A stretch of DNA of 64,000 bases from Seison nebaliae (taxonomy: Eukaryota; Rotifera; Pararotatoria; Seisonacea; Seisonidae): positions 62,001-126,000 of the forward strand of contig JALJEE010001544.1 of assembly GCA_023231475.1 (NCBI GenBank). The letters run 5' to 3'. Position 1 is the first letter of the stretch. Every line of letters begins with the position of its first letter. The notes below the pieces were generated by a model. That model ran no database searches. It was not told the origin of the DNA and saw only the letters and a program-made list of their open reading frames with translations. A program made the translations under genes and the position numbers. Shown here in pieces: positions 24,967 through 38,500 of this stretch.

Positions 24967-27900
24967 ACCTTCTTTCTTCTACTTTTCTTCTTTTTCTTCT
25001 TCTTCTGATGTGATTGTGAGTGGAATAGTTTCAATTCAGTTAGTTATCCTTATAATCATCTACATATGTGCCGATGAGGATGTAGATGATCTATACACAC
25101 TTATGCTTGTGCATACGTGTTTAGTATTAATGATTATATATACACGATATGTAAATATATTCATTAATTCTATCTCATCTAATTTGTTTGGTTGGGATAA
25201 GAAATCGGGATGGGAATGAGAGAGAATGAAGATAATTGATTAGAAAATGATGGAATGATCAATCTTACTTCTTGTTACTTTCTTCGCCTCCTTCTCCTCT
25301 TCCTTCTATCCATCAACCACTTCTCATATGAAAAGTTCAGATGGTTATCTTACGGCAGTTTTGGAGGGTTCTCAAAAAATATTCATATTCTTTCCTTCTA
25401 ACGTGTCTCGAGACTGGAAATGAATGCGATTTGAAAACATTTCAGTTAATCTTTTGTGTGTTTGTCGGACTGGTGAGGAGGGGGGATGTGGATGGAAAAA
25501 AGACGGAAAAGAATTTTATGTTTCGAGTTCGCCTAATCGATTGAACTACAACCAAAAGCATGAAGTTGATTGATGTAATAATTATTATTTTTTTGTTCTT
25601 TCTATGAACAGTTGGGTGAAGGAAAGAAAGAAATGGAACAATTGCTATATTTGTTTCGTTTTTTCTTCTTTTTTCGTCAATTCAATGAAGTAGTGAATCG
25701 ACAAATGTTCAAGGAGAATTTATACACAAATGAATTCGTTAACATCTAACTAGTACTAAGAGCAGTGCGCTCGTTCAATGTATATCTCATTCATGTAACT
25801 AGTAGTCGTCTTGCGTAACTGAGAAAAAAAATCAATTTGGAAATAGTGCAGATAAATTCTTATATAACCATCATCAATGTACATATGTGCATGAGAATAA
25901 TGATGAGAATGATAATGATAATATTCCTAATGTTAATAATTATCTGTTTGTCAAATGATAATGAATGGTCCTGACTCGAAAAATTTCCTTTTTCAATTCT
26001 TCTCCTTCGATAGGAGAACATTTGAAAAATCGGAGAACCATTTCTTTTTTCTCATTCCAGAATTTTCATGATAAACTTCCAATCTCATTGACGGAACATA
26101 TCCCACACGAATTAGTCAACGGAAAATGATGTGAAGAGTCTCCTCATTTCCACATTCAACTCAGGAAATTTCGATTAAGAAAGAAAAAGGACATTTTTAT
26201 TAGACATTAAAAATGGTGAGACGGTAATGATATTATTATTATCTCTAATACATACTTTCATCATTTAGAATTAGTAATAAAAATCTTCTTCGTAAGCGAC
26301 TACATTTGACGATTATGTAATAAATATGTGTCGATTATATGAAACAGATTTACTTAATAAAAATCATATTTTCTTTTATTGAAAATTAACAGATGATCAC
26401 ATGAAAATTATATGTCCGTAATTGGAAATATTTGAACAAATAATTTTATCAAAATTAATAATATTAACATTATAATTAACGGAGTGTAACATGTCCGATG
26501 GTGATAATGATTGAAGGATAAATATACGAATGAGTAAACTGATTCATGATTAGAGAATTAATAATTCTTTATAACTGCTAATAACTATCTCATATTCAGC
26601 GATTGCATGTTATATGCACGTTCTGGTGTATGAAGGGGAAATGGGAAATTAAAATTTGTTTTTTAGATCTGAACGGAAAGTAGAATTGATGAGGAATGAT
26701 TAACGATATTAATATTTCAATACTCGACAACAATCACTTTTATGCAATAGACAAATAGTAGCTTATTAATTTTCCGTTAAGTCAATGTTAGTTGGTGATT
26801 CGACGAATTCTCCTTTAATCTTCCCAAGTGATTATAAGAAATAGATGGCAGGATGAAGAAAGTTGTAATGAGGAGAATTTGGAGTATGAGGAAGATGAAT
26901 AACTGGAATTATTCGAAAAAAAGAAAGAAAGAAAATTATAAAATTTTTTAATAGAATGATCTTATCAGCGGCAACATATTAACACATAAGAAATTTATAA
27001 TAAGAAATAATCGGAAAAGGAGGAAAACTAGTTTCGTGGTACAATTACAATGCTATTAGATTTGGACATATTTTCTCTTCATTGAAAAAAAAACTTTCTC
27101 AACTTCACCTATTCTGTATATATGCATCTTTATCATTTTCGCATGTGTATGATTGCATATGAATTAAAAATGAATATAATAACTCTTAAGTTCTAGTCTT
27201 GGCTCGATTATGCTCCTTATGTATCTCTCCCGTTGCATACGTAAGAGTGTGAGTGTATGCGGGAAAGTATAGGGATGTGTGTGTGTGTGTGTGTGTATCG
27301 GGGATGGTGTAGTGTATGTGTGGATGGGTAAATATAGACCTCCGTAGCTGGTAGACTAAGGATGTGTGTATTATGTAATCGTACATCTACATACATACTG
27401 ATGTTTTCATTCGGCAATTTTATAACATCATTCCAATGCACGATCAACTGGAGAAGGAATGAATATCTTTATTTATTACTTAATTCCTCTATAATCAGTT
27501 GTATGTCAGAATGACTGATAATGTATAGACAAGGAACTGAATGAACGTTAAGCATACTCTCTCTTGGTCGAACGACTAATACAGATTATATGTTTAAATC
27601 CCATATCTTTGAGCACACACACACACACAAACACAGAGAGATAGTAGCTCGACCTTGCCATTGGTTTCCATCAATTAAAATAATAAATAGCTAAATTATT
27701 GTTGAACGAGCACAAATATGAATTCGACGTATTCATCCATATGGGAAACTGCATATGAACCAACCGTTCAATGAACTATTATGCAGGAGAAAAGAATGTA
27801 CGACAAAATTTCTCGTTGTCTTTCCTATTCATTCCCCGTTTCTATATTATTACTACTTTTCCGTTTTTATATAAGACACCACTACATACTACAATATGTC

Positions 27901-28853
27901 ATTCTTTCCCTCCTCCTCCTCCTCTCCATCGTCCCCACTACCCGCAAATATATCGATGGATTTATATATCTGATTTTCTTTCGTCAAATCGACTATCTAC
28001 ACACACACATGTAACTTTCCTCGACATAATAATAATTTAAAGAAATCATAAATTTACTGCTATTAAATAGATATGATAAGGCACATAAACTTCTACACTT
28101 ATTTCTCTCCTATTACCGAGAGTCGTACTGGTTCTTGCAGTATGTGTAGCTTCGACTTAATCATTTCAGTCCAATAACTAGACAACATAAACTTTCTACA
28201 TCAAACAAAATAGATAATATTCTTCTCAAAATTATTCCTCGCTAATAATATGTCGGGTGGATGTTATACAATAACAATAAACTAACACATAAACCTCTCA
28301 AGATTGCTAATATAAAATAAATATTAATCTAACTACTAGCGGGCTAGTTGAGATTAGTTTCTTCAATCTTACAATATCTACTATTTACATTACAATAAAT
28401 TTATTTAGTACTTACTTAGCCATATATTGGCAGTAGGACCAAATTCACAACTTACACGTTTTCCCGAACTATCACACACACTAACTTTTGACTATAAACA
28501 TTCCAATTCGAATGACTTAAAATTAAGTCGAAGCTTGCTCAAATTGGAGGCGACTAAATTCTACAGATATTAAATGGGAAGAATTGACAATTCTTCTGAA
28601 GCTAAAATCATTCTCAAAAATTTCTATTTCAAACTCAACAACTATTCTCCTGCATTTTTTTCAAAATTTTAGTTTTGTTCTTCCACAATTTTCTATCTTT
28701 CCCGAAACTTTCCGAAAACACAATCTGAAGAATCCTCAAATTTTCATTAAATTACTAAATAAATAAATATAAATAATTCAAATTCTTTCGAAACTTATTT
28801 GGGAGCAAAATAAAAATTTACATAATTTGAAATATTGAATTTGGAGTAGAAGA
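24967..28853. other. Longest gene-poor stretch
   Basis: About 3.9 kb between divergent alpha-catulin and ERCC8. No frame with family similarity is seen. It holds a TG run at 27276-27297, an AC run at 27614-27628, and AT-rich sequence. It should include the missing first exon(s) and promoter of alpha-catulin, and perhaps distant regulatory sites. Confidence 0.55.
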
Positions 28854-30750
28854 ATGATGAATATTCATCGAAATTTATTGGAATTACGATTCGGTTCTCA
28901 TGAATATTCGACGTTGAATGGACGACGGAGAAATGGAACAAACAAGTATTTCCAGACAATTTACAATCGATATCTCTTTAAAAGAACATTAGATAATTTG
29001 ATTCCACTTCCTTCTCCAACTTTATCTAAATATTCAATAACTGAAATGAAATTGGAGACGATGGAAAATCGATAGTTATTCATCACACATTCCATTCTCA
29101 TTCACCTTCTCCCTCCCCTCTAGTCTGATGGTTGGAAATGTGAACGGTGAGATATCTCTGTTGGATTTGAAGAGAATTCGTAAAGGAAAATTCCAACGAA
29201 AACGGAAAGAAAAATTTGAGGTGAAAGAAAACGATTATGAGAATCAATTTCCTATCACTTGTCTCAAATGGAATAAATTCACAAGCGAAATTGACATCAG
29301 TACTGGTAATGGAGAATTCATCGAATTTGATGTACGTCGATGGCAAGTGAAAAGGAAAATGAATAATTTAAATAAATCGAAAAATACTTCGACAATTTTC
29401 ATGAATGATTCGAATGAATTTTTGAGGAATACCGTTCTCCTCACTATGTCCAATGGCGGTTATGGAATTTATGACAGACGTACAGGTGGAGTAGTTGATA
29501 ATGTGATGAAGAATGTTCATAATCATTTAATCGATCAATCATCGACAGAGAATTATCGTCGGAATGGAATTTCCGTTTTGAAATTCCATAAGAAATTCAT
29601 TAATATCGTTACGTCAGCAGGATTTGATGGTCAAATTAAGTTTTGGGATATCCGTTTCACCAATCATCCACTGGATGTGTTAGGATCACAATATGATTTC
29701 GTTCAATTTGATGATATCGATTCGACAGCACATAAATGGCCGATAATTTCCTTAGAATTTTTAAATGATGGAAATCATTTGATTTCAATGGATATTTATG
29801 GAACTGTAAAATTATGGAAATTATCTGATAACACTCCAACAACAATGATAAGAACATCGAACAATTCTGATAATACTTCAACAAAATTATTGAGAACTTT
29901 CAATTCTGATAATATTTCATCCTCAACAACAACAACAACAACATCATCGAAAATTTGTATTTCTGATATTTCATCAAAAAATTATTTTTCGAGTGATCGA
30001 GAATATTTTCCATCATATGAAGAATTTCCATTAATAATTAATGAATCGAAAAGGAAATCGAATAAATGTTTCCCTTTAATGAAGTCGATCGATATTATTC
30101 ATTTGAGCACAGATAATTTGAACAATTTATCCGAATTCATGAATGAGAGAAAGTTTTTAGGAGAATATCTTTTAATTCCGTCGACTAATGGAAATTTGAA
30201 TATCATCGATATGTTGAGTGGGAGATGTGTAAGAGAATTGAAATCACATTTCTCTCCTATTACTTCACTTTGTCAATTGACGACGAATAAATCATTCGAT
30301 CCATTAATTACCTCATTCATTTCCAGTTCTTATGTTGACGGAACAAATATTTTATGGAAAGCAAAAGATTTCGAAGATATTCTCACTTATCCCGTTCAGA
30401 CATCTCAAGAAACTTATTTAACTAAACAACAATTACGAATCGATTCTATTTCTCAACAGATTTGTCGTGACGAATTAATTGAAAGAAATTGGGAAAAATC
30501 AAATTATCGAATTCAATCCGAATCTCATAAATATGAAACATCATTCCAAAATTCATTAAAATCTTTATTTCCTAATCAACAATTTCTGTCGGTAATGGAA
30601 GAAGGAAAATTAATTGGAAATCAAAAGAGACCATCAAATAATATCGAAGAGATTCTCATGGAAATTGATAGAGAAAAAAAATTATATTCTAATAAAATTC
30701 ATTTGTTCGAAGATAATTGGTCAGATGATAATGATATTGACATCGATTAA
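28854..30750 (+). CDS. ERCC8: DNA excision repair protein ERCC8 (CSA) homologue, WD40
   Basis: Substrate receptor of the CRL4-CSA ubiquitin ligase in transcription-coupled repair. Two exons, 28854-29074 and 29124-30750 (intron donor GTTATT, acceptor CTCTAG), give 615 residues. The N-terminal helix with LLELRFGS and the junction reading LETMENRYLMVGNVNGEISL correspond to the first WD40 blade of CSA. Later blades include GFDGQIKFWDIRFT, ISMDIYGTVKLWKL and NGNLNIIDMLSGRCVRELKSH. The last blade SSYVDGTNILWKAKD matches the CSA end. The protein is longer than human CSA (396). The extra length is a Ser/Thr/Asn-rich insert near 29830-29960 and a C-terminal extension after about 30380. GNL1 starts 123 bases downstream on the same strand. 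Confidence 0.82.
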
Positions 30751-30872
30751 TATTTCTTCCTTTTTCTATTTCGAACTTTTTCAAAATTTTCTTATTTTCT
30801 TACAATTTTTTTTAAGTTTTTAATTTTGTTCAAGATTTTGTAGAATATTTTTTGAATAAAACAGAAAAGAAA

Positions 30873-32935
30873 ATGGTGAAAGGAAAACCATTTAGTTCGA
30901 AACAGAAACGTGAGCAATTGAGGAGAAGACGGGAAAGGAAACAAAATAAAAATCGTTGAAATTTGAAAATCTGAAATTCTTTCAAATATTCTTTTTTAGA
31001 GGATTCATCAGATGAAAATGAGAACGATGATGAGAAGACAATTCCAGTGAAAAGGACTCCATTAGAAATTCAAAAGATTAATGAATGTAAGAAAATTGGG
31101 AAGAATTGTAAAGTAATTTCGAAAAATTATAATCCCAATCGATATCGATTACACTTCTTTGCGGAAAGTAAAGAAGATATGAAAATGAAACGATTAGCAG
31201 CAAATGAGAAAATTCAAATGAAATCAATTAGTGATCTGATAATTGAACCTTCCCAATATTTCATCAAAGAAGAAGAGAAAACATTTCCCAAACGTCCATC
31301 ATGGTCTGACGATTGGAGTAAAACAAAATTGGATGAAGTTGAGGAGAAATATTTGAATGATTTCGTTCAATCCTTAATCGACGACGACGAACAGTTGAAG
31401 AAGTTGGGATATTTCGAATTGAATTTGGAAACTTGGAGACAATTTTGGAGAGTCGTCGAAATGTCTGATATTATTCTCATGGTGACAGATATGAGATTTT
31501 CAGTTAATAATTATCTTTCTACTCTTATTTTTTTGTTTTTAAAAATTTCTTAATTTTATGGAAAAGTTTTTGAAATTTTTTTTTCTGAAACATTTTAAAT
31601 GAAATTTTTTTGTTTGGAAATATTTTCCCATAAAATTCTTAATCGAATTTTTTTTAATATTTTAAGATGTTTCAAATGAATGATTCGATTTACAATTATT
31701 TGGTGAATGAGAAGAAAAAAGAATTATTTTTGGTTTTAAATAAAATTGATTTATTACCAACTCCCTTAGTGATTGGATGGTATGATTATTTCCAGAAACG
31801 ATATCCGAAAATTAAAATAATTTTCTTTTCATCGTTTCCAATTGAAATTATGACAAACGAGAAATTATCGAAAAGACAATTGACGAATCTTCGATTTCAT
31901 TCGAGACGGTATTCATTGGGTCCATTGGAATTCGTGAAATGTTTAGAATCGTATGTAGAACGACGTCAAGAAGCAGGATTTATGGATGTTGACATTGATG
32001 AGAAATGGAAAAATTCGATGAAGGATCGATATCGAAAAAATCAAATGAATTTAACAGAGATAAATTTAAGAGGAAAAGAAGAAGATAATTTGAATGAATT
32101 TCACGAATTAATCAATTCGAATCTATTGACAATTGGATGTATCGGTTTTCCTAATGTTGGAAAATCGACAGTGATCAATTGTTTGAAAGGAAAGAAAGTG
32201 GTAAGTGTTTCAAGAACTCCAGGACATACGAAATATTTCCAGACAATTCATTTAACAAAAACGATTCGATTATGTGATTGTCCTGGATTAGTTTTCCCGT
32301 CTTTATGTCCAAAAACATTACAAATTTTATCGGGTGTCTATCCGGTAGCTCAAGTTCGTGAACCGTTATCAGTGGTACAATATCTAAGTGAACATTTGAC
32401 GGACGAAAAGAAAAATATGAGAATTATCAATTTACTCAAATTAAATCATTCGTCAGTGAAAGAGATTATGGAAGATTTGGATTTTGAGGAATGGTCTGCC
32501 TCCGCCATCTGTCAGACTTATGCATCGATAAAGAAGTATTTTTGTGGGAAAGGTCAAGTGCCGAATGTGCATAAAGCGGCAAATGAAATAATTAAACTTT
32601 CGTTGGAAGGAAGAAAAAATTTACGATTAGTTTTCTATCCGCCAAATTATTTTGATGGTAATTGGGAGACGGATAGGAGAACGTTGGAATTGGAGAAGTG
32701 TTTGAAAAGGAATGCTGCCGCTATTTGTGAATATTCGAATTTATCAGATATTCCATTTCATCAGGATAATATAGATTTATTAATTAACAATTCTGATGGG
32801 GAAATTAGTGAAGATGAATCTTCAATTGAAGATGATACTGACAATGAAATTGAAAAAGAATTAGATGATACAAATGAAATTAATGAAAAATTTCAAAATA
32901 TAACAACAACAACAATAATAACAATTGATGAATAA
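30873..32935 (+). CDS. GNL1: GNL1, circularly permuted GTPase
   Basis: YlqF/YawG-type GTPase. Three exons, 30873-30954, 31000-31502 and 31667-32935, give 617 residues. The start MVKGKPFSSKQKREQLRRRR matches the human GNL1 basic N terminus. NPNRYRLHF and LETWRQFWRVVEMSDI are diagnostic. G motifs occur in permuted order: G4 NKID near 31738, G1 GFPNVGKS near 32143-32166, the G2-region SRTPGHTKYFQT near 32210, and G3 DCPG near 32276. The C terminus is acidic with a Thr/Ile run, like human. The family is linked to ribosome biogenesis and cell-cycle progression. Both introns start GTT. It ends 25 bases before the convergent membrane-protein stop. Confidence 0.93.
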
Positions 32936-32960
32936 GATTAATTATTATTTTTGAGTTACC

Positions 32961-34061
32961 TTAAAGAGTATACCAACCGTCTTCATCGACTATATTTTGA
33001 TGGAATAATGGAATGAGATTTGTAAATTTTTAAAAAACAAATAAAACTTCCAGCATGTTCCGCTATATCGGGAATCATTTTCTTAATTAACGGTTTCTTG
33101 GGTGTTAAATTGTTTTCGATAATTTTTCTTCGTTCATAAAGTTCATTCATTTCGATATAAACCTCACCAGACGCTCGTAAAGCTGAAAGCGAACTACCTA
33201 TTAGTAACTGAAAAAAAATTTCAAATATTTCGAATTCAAATCAACAAAGTTCAAACTAATCCATAGATGACGAGGAAAGTACAAATAACAAATGCCTTCG
33301 CTAAATTATAGTTGACACTTAACTGAAACGAATAAAGAAAAATTACGAGAATTAAAATTGAACTGCATCGAAAAATATTTCGTTACCAATTCCTTTAAAA
33401 TGAGGTCCATATTCAGTGCGAATGCCAAAATATTGTAATCGCCAAGGAGTGAGACTGAGTACCAATAATCTGGAACAGATCATATGTGGAAGTAATACAC
33501 AACAACTATAGATGGCCATGAAACACCATACGATATAGAAAGTAATTGTATTGATACAATTCTTCCGACGTTAAAACAGAAAATTAATTAAATTAAATAA
33601 TTCAATCGAAACTTTCCGAGTTTTACCTAAAAGTAATCCTAAATCTCGGGTAGAAATTGAACTTGCATTGGCAGTTAAATTTTGTGCTGATAACATAGCT
33701 TTTGTTCCGATATATCCTGTTCCAATCGAGAGGATAGTATATGGAATTATGAGATAATTGAAACTAAATTAGATGTACAATAATTGGGGGAAATGAGAAG
33801 GAACGAAACTGAACATTCGTTTGGAAATATAATCGAATGGAATTAGTTATCGTATAAATTAAGAGAGTATGGCAAATGAAGGAAATGCCAAGACCGGCGA
33901 CAAGTAGAATATAACCGAATAGGACTGCATAAGGTGATGCTGGCACCAGTGATAACCAGTTGGCTGTTGGAAATGTCGAATTAGAATAATAATTAGAAAA
34001 ACGAACGACGTGGTGTCGGTACGCCCAAAGTCTCATCAAAAGTAGGGTACTGTTTCACCAT
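32961..34061 (-). CDS. Four-span membrane protein, unidentified
   Basis: Spliced gene read from Met at 34061. Its first exon encodes MVKQYPTFDETLGVPTPRP, joined by a GTTCGT..CAACAG intron to NWLSLVPASPYAVLFGYILL. Four hydrophobic spans can be seen: YAVLFGYILLVAGLGISFIC, a second near 33720 (YLIIPYTILSIGTGYIG), a third near 33520 (FYIVWCFMAIYSCCVLL) and a fourth near 33280 (AFVICTFLVIYGL). The loop between spans 2 and 3 has N-glycosylation-like NLTANASS. A conserved-looking stretch LLVLSLTPWRLQYFGIRTEYGP lies between spans 3 and 4. The end is hydrophilic, with stop at 32961. I do not recognise the family. The Met at 34036 in another frame reads through the same span but leaves the CAACAG acceptor unused, so I prefer 34061. 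Confidence 0.65.
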
Positions 34062-34609
34062 ATTAATTTCAGGTTTATTTATAGATAAGGTCAAATGATT
34101 ATCATATGAATGAAATGAGAAAATGAAATAAATTTGATTGAACTTAGTGAGAGAATGTTAAATGCAATTTGTTTTCATTTAAGAAATCAATCGAAAATAC
34201 TGCTCTCCCTCCCTCACCAACAATGTTTCTTCTCATACACATAAAAGGAATTGTGATCAGTTTTATTAAAATGTCAAATGAAATTGTCAATACAACAATT
34301 TCTTTGCTCGCGAACAAAACTTTAATTGAATTAGTTTTTTCTAATTATTCCTTAAACTATGCACTCACTCACTCACTCACTCACACGAACATTCACATTC
34401 CTCATATTATTCCAATTAGTATTTTCATTTATTCGACACTGTACCAGAGAAAAATCGATGAAATTTCATCGTTCCTCTCATTTGTTTTCTTTACTTTTCA
34501 AAAAAACTTTCTCCGAAATTGGAAGCAGAAAGTAAAGGAACTGAAACCACATTTATCCAAATAAACAGGAAAACAAACGGAAATTTGAATAGATCCATTA
34601 AAAAAAAAT
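34062..34609. other. Divergent spacer, membrane protein / SKOR
   Basis: About 550 bases between two divergent starts. It holds an ACTC tetranucleotide run near 34363-34383 and pyrimidine-rich sequence. An open frame at 34169-34564 has no supporting similarity. Confidence 0.55.
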
Positions 34610-35437
34610 ATGTCAACGAATATGTTAGACATCGAAGTCGGTACTATCCGATTGAGAGATGCCAATATCGTAACTCTGACAATTGATGGTGAACAACGAC
34701 TATGTTTAGCACAAATATCGAACTCGCTACTTTACAATTATACTTATAATGAAATCCACAATCGACGTGTGGCTCTCGGAATATTGTGTGTTCAATGTAC
34801 TCCCCCACAACTCGAAGTACTTCGAAGATATAATGCTCTCCCACCCACATCTCGTCGTTGTGGTATGATATCGTTGAAGGAAGCGAAACGATTAATAACT
34901 TCATTTTTAGATGAGCCAAAACCGTTGAATTTAGATAAAAATTATTCGTTTCAAGTTCGACATTCGTGTGCTTGGGGAGCTTTCGGTTCGTTTCAACCCA
35001 ACAAATATTCCAGTTCACGTGCTAAATGTATCGAATGTTATACGTGTCACAATTTATTCTCTCCAAATAAATTCATATTTCATTCTCATAAGAAAGAGGC
35101 CGCGAAACCCGACGAATATGTACAACCGAATGCTGCTAATTTTAACGCATGGAGGAGGCATCTCCAACTAATTATTCCGTCGAATATCGAAACGAATTCG
35201 GATGAATATGAATCTTTTTTATCTCAATGGGAAGATGTTAAATCGATTTATAATGGCGGTTCTCGCAAACGAACAATGAATGGAAATGATTCGAAACGAC
35301 TTTATCAACTGAATGAAAAAGAAGAGAATTTCAATCGACTTTGTGTGAAATATTTGAAAGGAGAGAATGAATTGAAATCGGAATGGAGGAAGGACGAATC
35401 CAAATCATTTACAATTGACTCGATTATTTCATCATAA
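34610..35437 (+). CDS. SKOR1/2 (fuss): SKI-family corepressor, SKOR/Fussel type
   Basis: Intronless, 275 residues. The Ski/Sno dachshund-homology domain (about residues 20-115) contains DGEQRLCLAQISNSLL, YNEIHNRRVALGILCVQCTP and RRCGMISLKEAKRL. The SMAD4-binding SAND-like domain (about 125-205) contains HSCAWGAFGSFQPNKYSSSR, CIECYTCHNLFSPNKFIFHS and NFNAWRRHLQL, with its Cys/His zinc site. The WEDVKSIYNGGSRKRT ending matches SKOR/Fussel rather than SKI or SNO. The family represses transcription in neurons and interferes with SMAD signalling. It is short: the long disordered C-terminal part of vertebrate SKOR proteins is absent. ADCY10 begins 79 bases downstream on the same strand. Confidence 0.92.
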   Translation: MSTNMLDIEVGTIRLRDANIVTLTIDGEQRLCLAQISNSLLYNYTYNEIHNRRVALGILCVQCTPPQLEVLRRYNALPPTSRRCGMISLKEAKRLITSFLDEPKPLNLDKNYSFQVRHSCAWGAFGSFQPNKYSSSRAKCIECYTCHNLFSPNKFIFHSHKKEAAKPDEYVQPNAANFNAWRRHLQLIIPSNIETNSDEYESFLSQWEDVKSIYNGGSRKRTMNGNDSKRLYQLNEKEENFNRLCVKYLKGENELKSEWRKDESKSFTIDSIISS

Positions 35438-35516
35438 TTTTATTGATTCCACTTTTTTTCTTTTTTAAAAATTATAAAATTTAGTCAATGTCTTCATTTA
35501 ACTAACGAGAACGACG

Positions 35517-38500
35517 ATGGATGTCGAACATGATACATATCCGGAATTGAATAATTTTGCTGTTCATTTACCTGACCTTGTCGTTCAACAACGAGAGAGA
35601 AATATCTATCCATTCGGTATTTCATATAATGCCGTCGTTCTATTTGCTGATGTGTCTGGATTTACTAAATTAACGGAAATCTATTCGAATGACGTTCAAC
35701 GAGGTGTTGGCCATTTGACTCGTCTATTGAACAATTATATTGGTGGTCTCGTCCGAATTATGATGTTGCATGATTGTGATGTACTGAAATTTGCCGGGGA
35801 CGCTATTCTAGGATTTTGGCCAATTAGTCAACATAGCCAAGGAATCACAGACACCAAAATTAAAGAAACTTTAGAATTGGCTATATTATGTGCACGTTCG
35901 ATGCAACACGAATATGGAGATTTCGATACTCCCGTAAATACGAAATTGCACGTCAAAATCTCATTAGCATACGGCGATTGTCATATGATATTCATCCAAT
36001 CACAAAATAAAGAAGATCATTTCTGTCATTATGTTACTGCTGGCGAATCGGTGGCTGATGCAAATGTCGGTGAAAGTTATTGTAGTGCGGGTGACGTAAT
36101 GATATCTCCAAATACCTGGAAATTAGTGAATGCCCCTGATTATAAATATGAATATCTCTCACAAACGAATGGTCATGTTAAAGTTAAGAAATTTCTATTG
36201 TTCTATTATCATCAAAATAATTTCTCATTGAATTTGAAAGATAAAGGAAATTGTTCGATTTACCACCAGTATGTTGCAGAAGACACGTCAAATTAATGCA
36301 GATAGATTGAAGGATGCCGAAACGGCCACAATTCGATTGAGACATTTAGCGATCAAGAAAATATATCCGAATGTCGATAAAGAATTATGGAAATTTGTCA
36401 TAAAACCGGTTCGACAAAAAATTAGTGAAAAAATTTCATCCAGTTTCCTCAACGAATTAAGACAAGTTTAAAAATTGTTTTGACAAAATTATTCTCTACT
36501 AAATTATTCAGGTGACGATTGTTTTTGGTACGATGCAAATTGATCAAAGAAATACCTTAGGAACTTTAGCCGGTAATGTCCAACATGTATTCAAAGTGAT
36601 TCATGAAAGAATTTCTTTAGCTAAAGGTTCATTTTCTTTATATTCCTTAAATGAATATTTTGAAATAATTTTAACAAAACAATTTTTCAGGCATTGTAAC
36701 GAAAGTAATGATGTTTGATAAAGGATGTTCATTTCTTTGTGCTTTCGGTCTTCCCGGTTTCAAACAAGATAACGATTGTGCAAATGCGCTGCATTCATCA
36801 TTCTTATGTTTCAAAGAGTTGAAATTGTTGACTTTTGTGAAAAATTGTGCATTTGGTGTTACAACCGGTTTGACTTTTTGTGGAACTGTGGGACATGCTC
36901 TCCGTCATGAATATACTGTAATTGGACGAAAAGTGAATATGGCGGCTAGATTGATGACTAATTATCCTGATATAGTCTCTTGTGACAGTGAGACAAAATT
37001 GCAGGCACGTGCCAATGACGAAAATTTCCATGAATTAGAAAGGAAGATCTTGAAAGGAATGACGAAATATGGAACTTGTTATTCGTATGATGAGACAAAT
37101 ATTGAGAAAGTGAATCAGGAAATAAAGAAATTTAATTTGCCGATTTTGAATCAAGAAGCTGAAATTAAAATTTATGAAGAAGCAGTTAAGAATTTGTCGA
37201 TATTCCTCCCGAATAAAACCATTTCCCGAATTAATTATTTGAGGAAATACTCAAGTAGTAATAATAATGTCAGTATGATCGTTTATTATGGTGATGCGGG
37301 AATGGGCAAAACGAGAATTCTCGACGCACTTCTCAGTTTAGCTGGTGTTGACACACATTTCTTCGCGTATAAAGCACCGGTAAATTTCTCGACTGTCGGT
37401 CTTCATACGATCGGAAAGATAATAAAGTCATTCGTGAAAGTTGATCCATATCTCAAAATTCTACCTCCAAATTTAGAGTTAATGAAATCATTCGAGAATA
37501 TGGTGTCTTTAGTATTGAAACAATGCGAAATTGATGGTCGTGAGAAGATCATTGGACAATTGTTGGATGGACGACGAGTAATACCATCGTTGATTGAGAG
37601 ATCGTTATTGCCAACATTGATGGAAGATCTAACTGAAGAAATTAAGACGATGGCCGATTTAAAGAAATTTTATCATTATGTTCGAATGAATTCTCTAACA
37701 AAGTCAGAAAAAGATCAACCGAATGAAACACCAAGTGGTTATTGGATTGAACTTCTAGTGAGAATTTTATTGATGAGAAGTTCATCTCGATTAACTATTG
37801 TCATCGTTGATGATGCTCAATTTATTGACGAAGATTCTTGGCCTTTCCTACCTCTAATTGGCGATTCGCCACATTCGTTAATCGTTCTCGCTTATCGTCA
37901 AAGCGAATTACCTTCAAAAGTATCCGAATATGTAAAGAAATTAGGAAAAAAGAAATCGATTATTGTGAGGAAATTATCAGCATTTGATGAATGTTTAACA
38001 TTACATTTAGCTTGTCAAAAACTTAATGTTGTTGCCGTACCGAGAACTTTAGTGAAAATTCTCATTGATAAAAGTAGCGGGGTACCAGCATGGATTGAAT
38101 ATCTAATAAATGATTTTAAAATAAATGATTATATCACCATTGAACCAGGAAGGATATCGAAAGATGAAGCTATTAAAATGGAATTACAATATATGGAATC
38201 AGCTGAAATTTTTGTGAATTCTCATCAGGTGCCAGAAGCTTATTGTAATTTCTCGAAGAATTTCGATTTACTCTCTTTGGAATTACCTGATAGTTTAGCT
38301 GACCAAGTGATAGCTCGAATTGATAAGTTGACGGAATTGGAAGCAAGTGTATTGAAATCGGCTTCTTTATTGGGTGGATCATTTTCACGAATGCTTCTCG
38401 TCAATTCAATGCCGACAATGTCCATCGAACAAACAAATATTCACATTAGTTCTTTGTTTAAGAATATGGTTTTCGAATGTGCATCACCAGCACCAAATAA

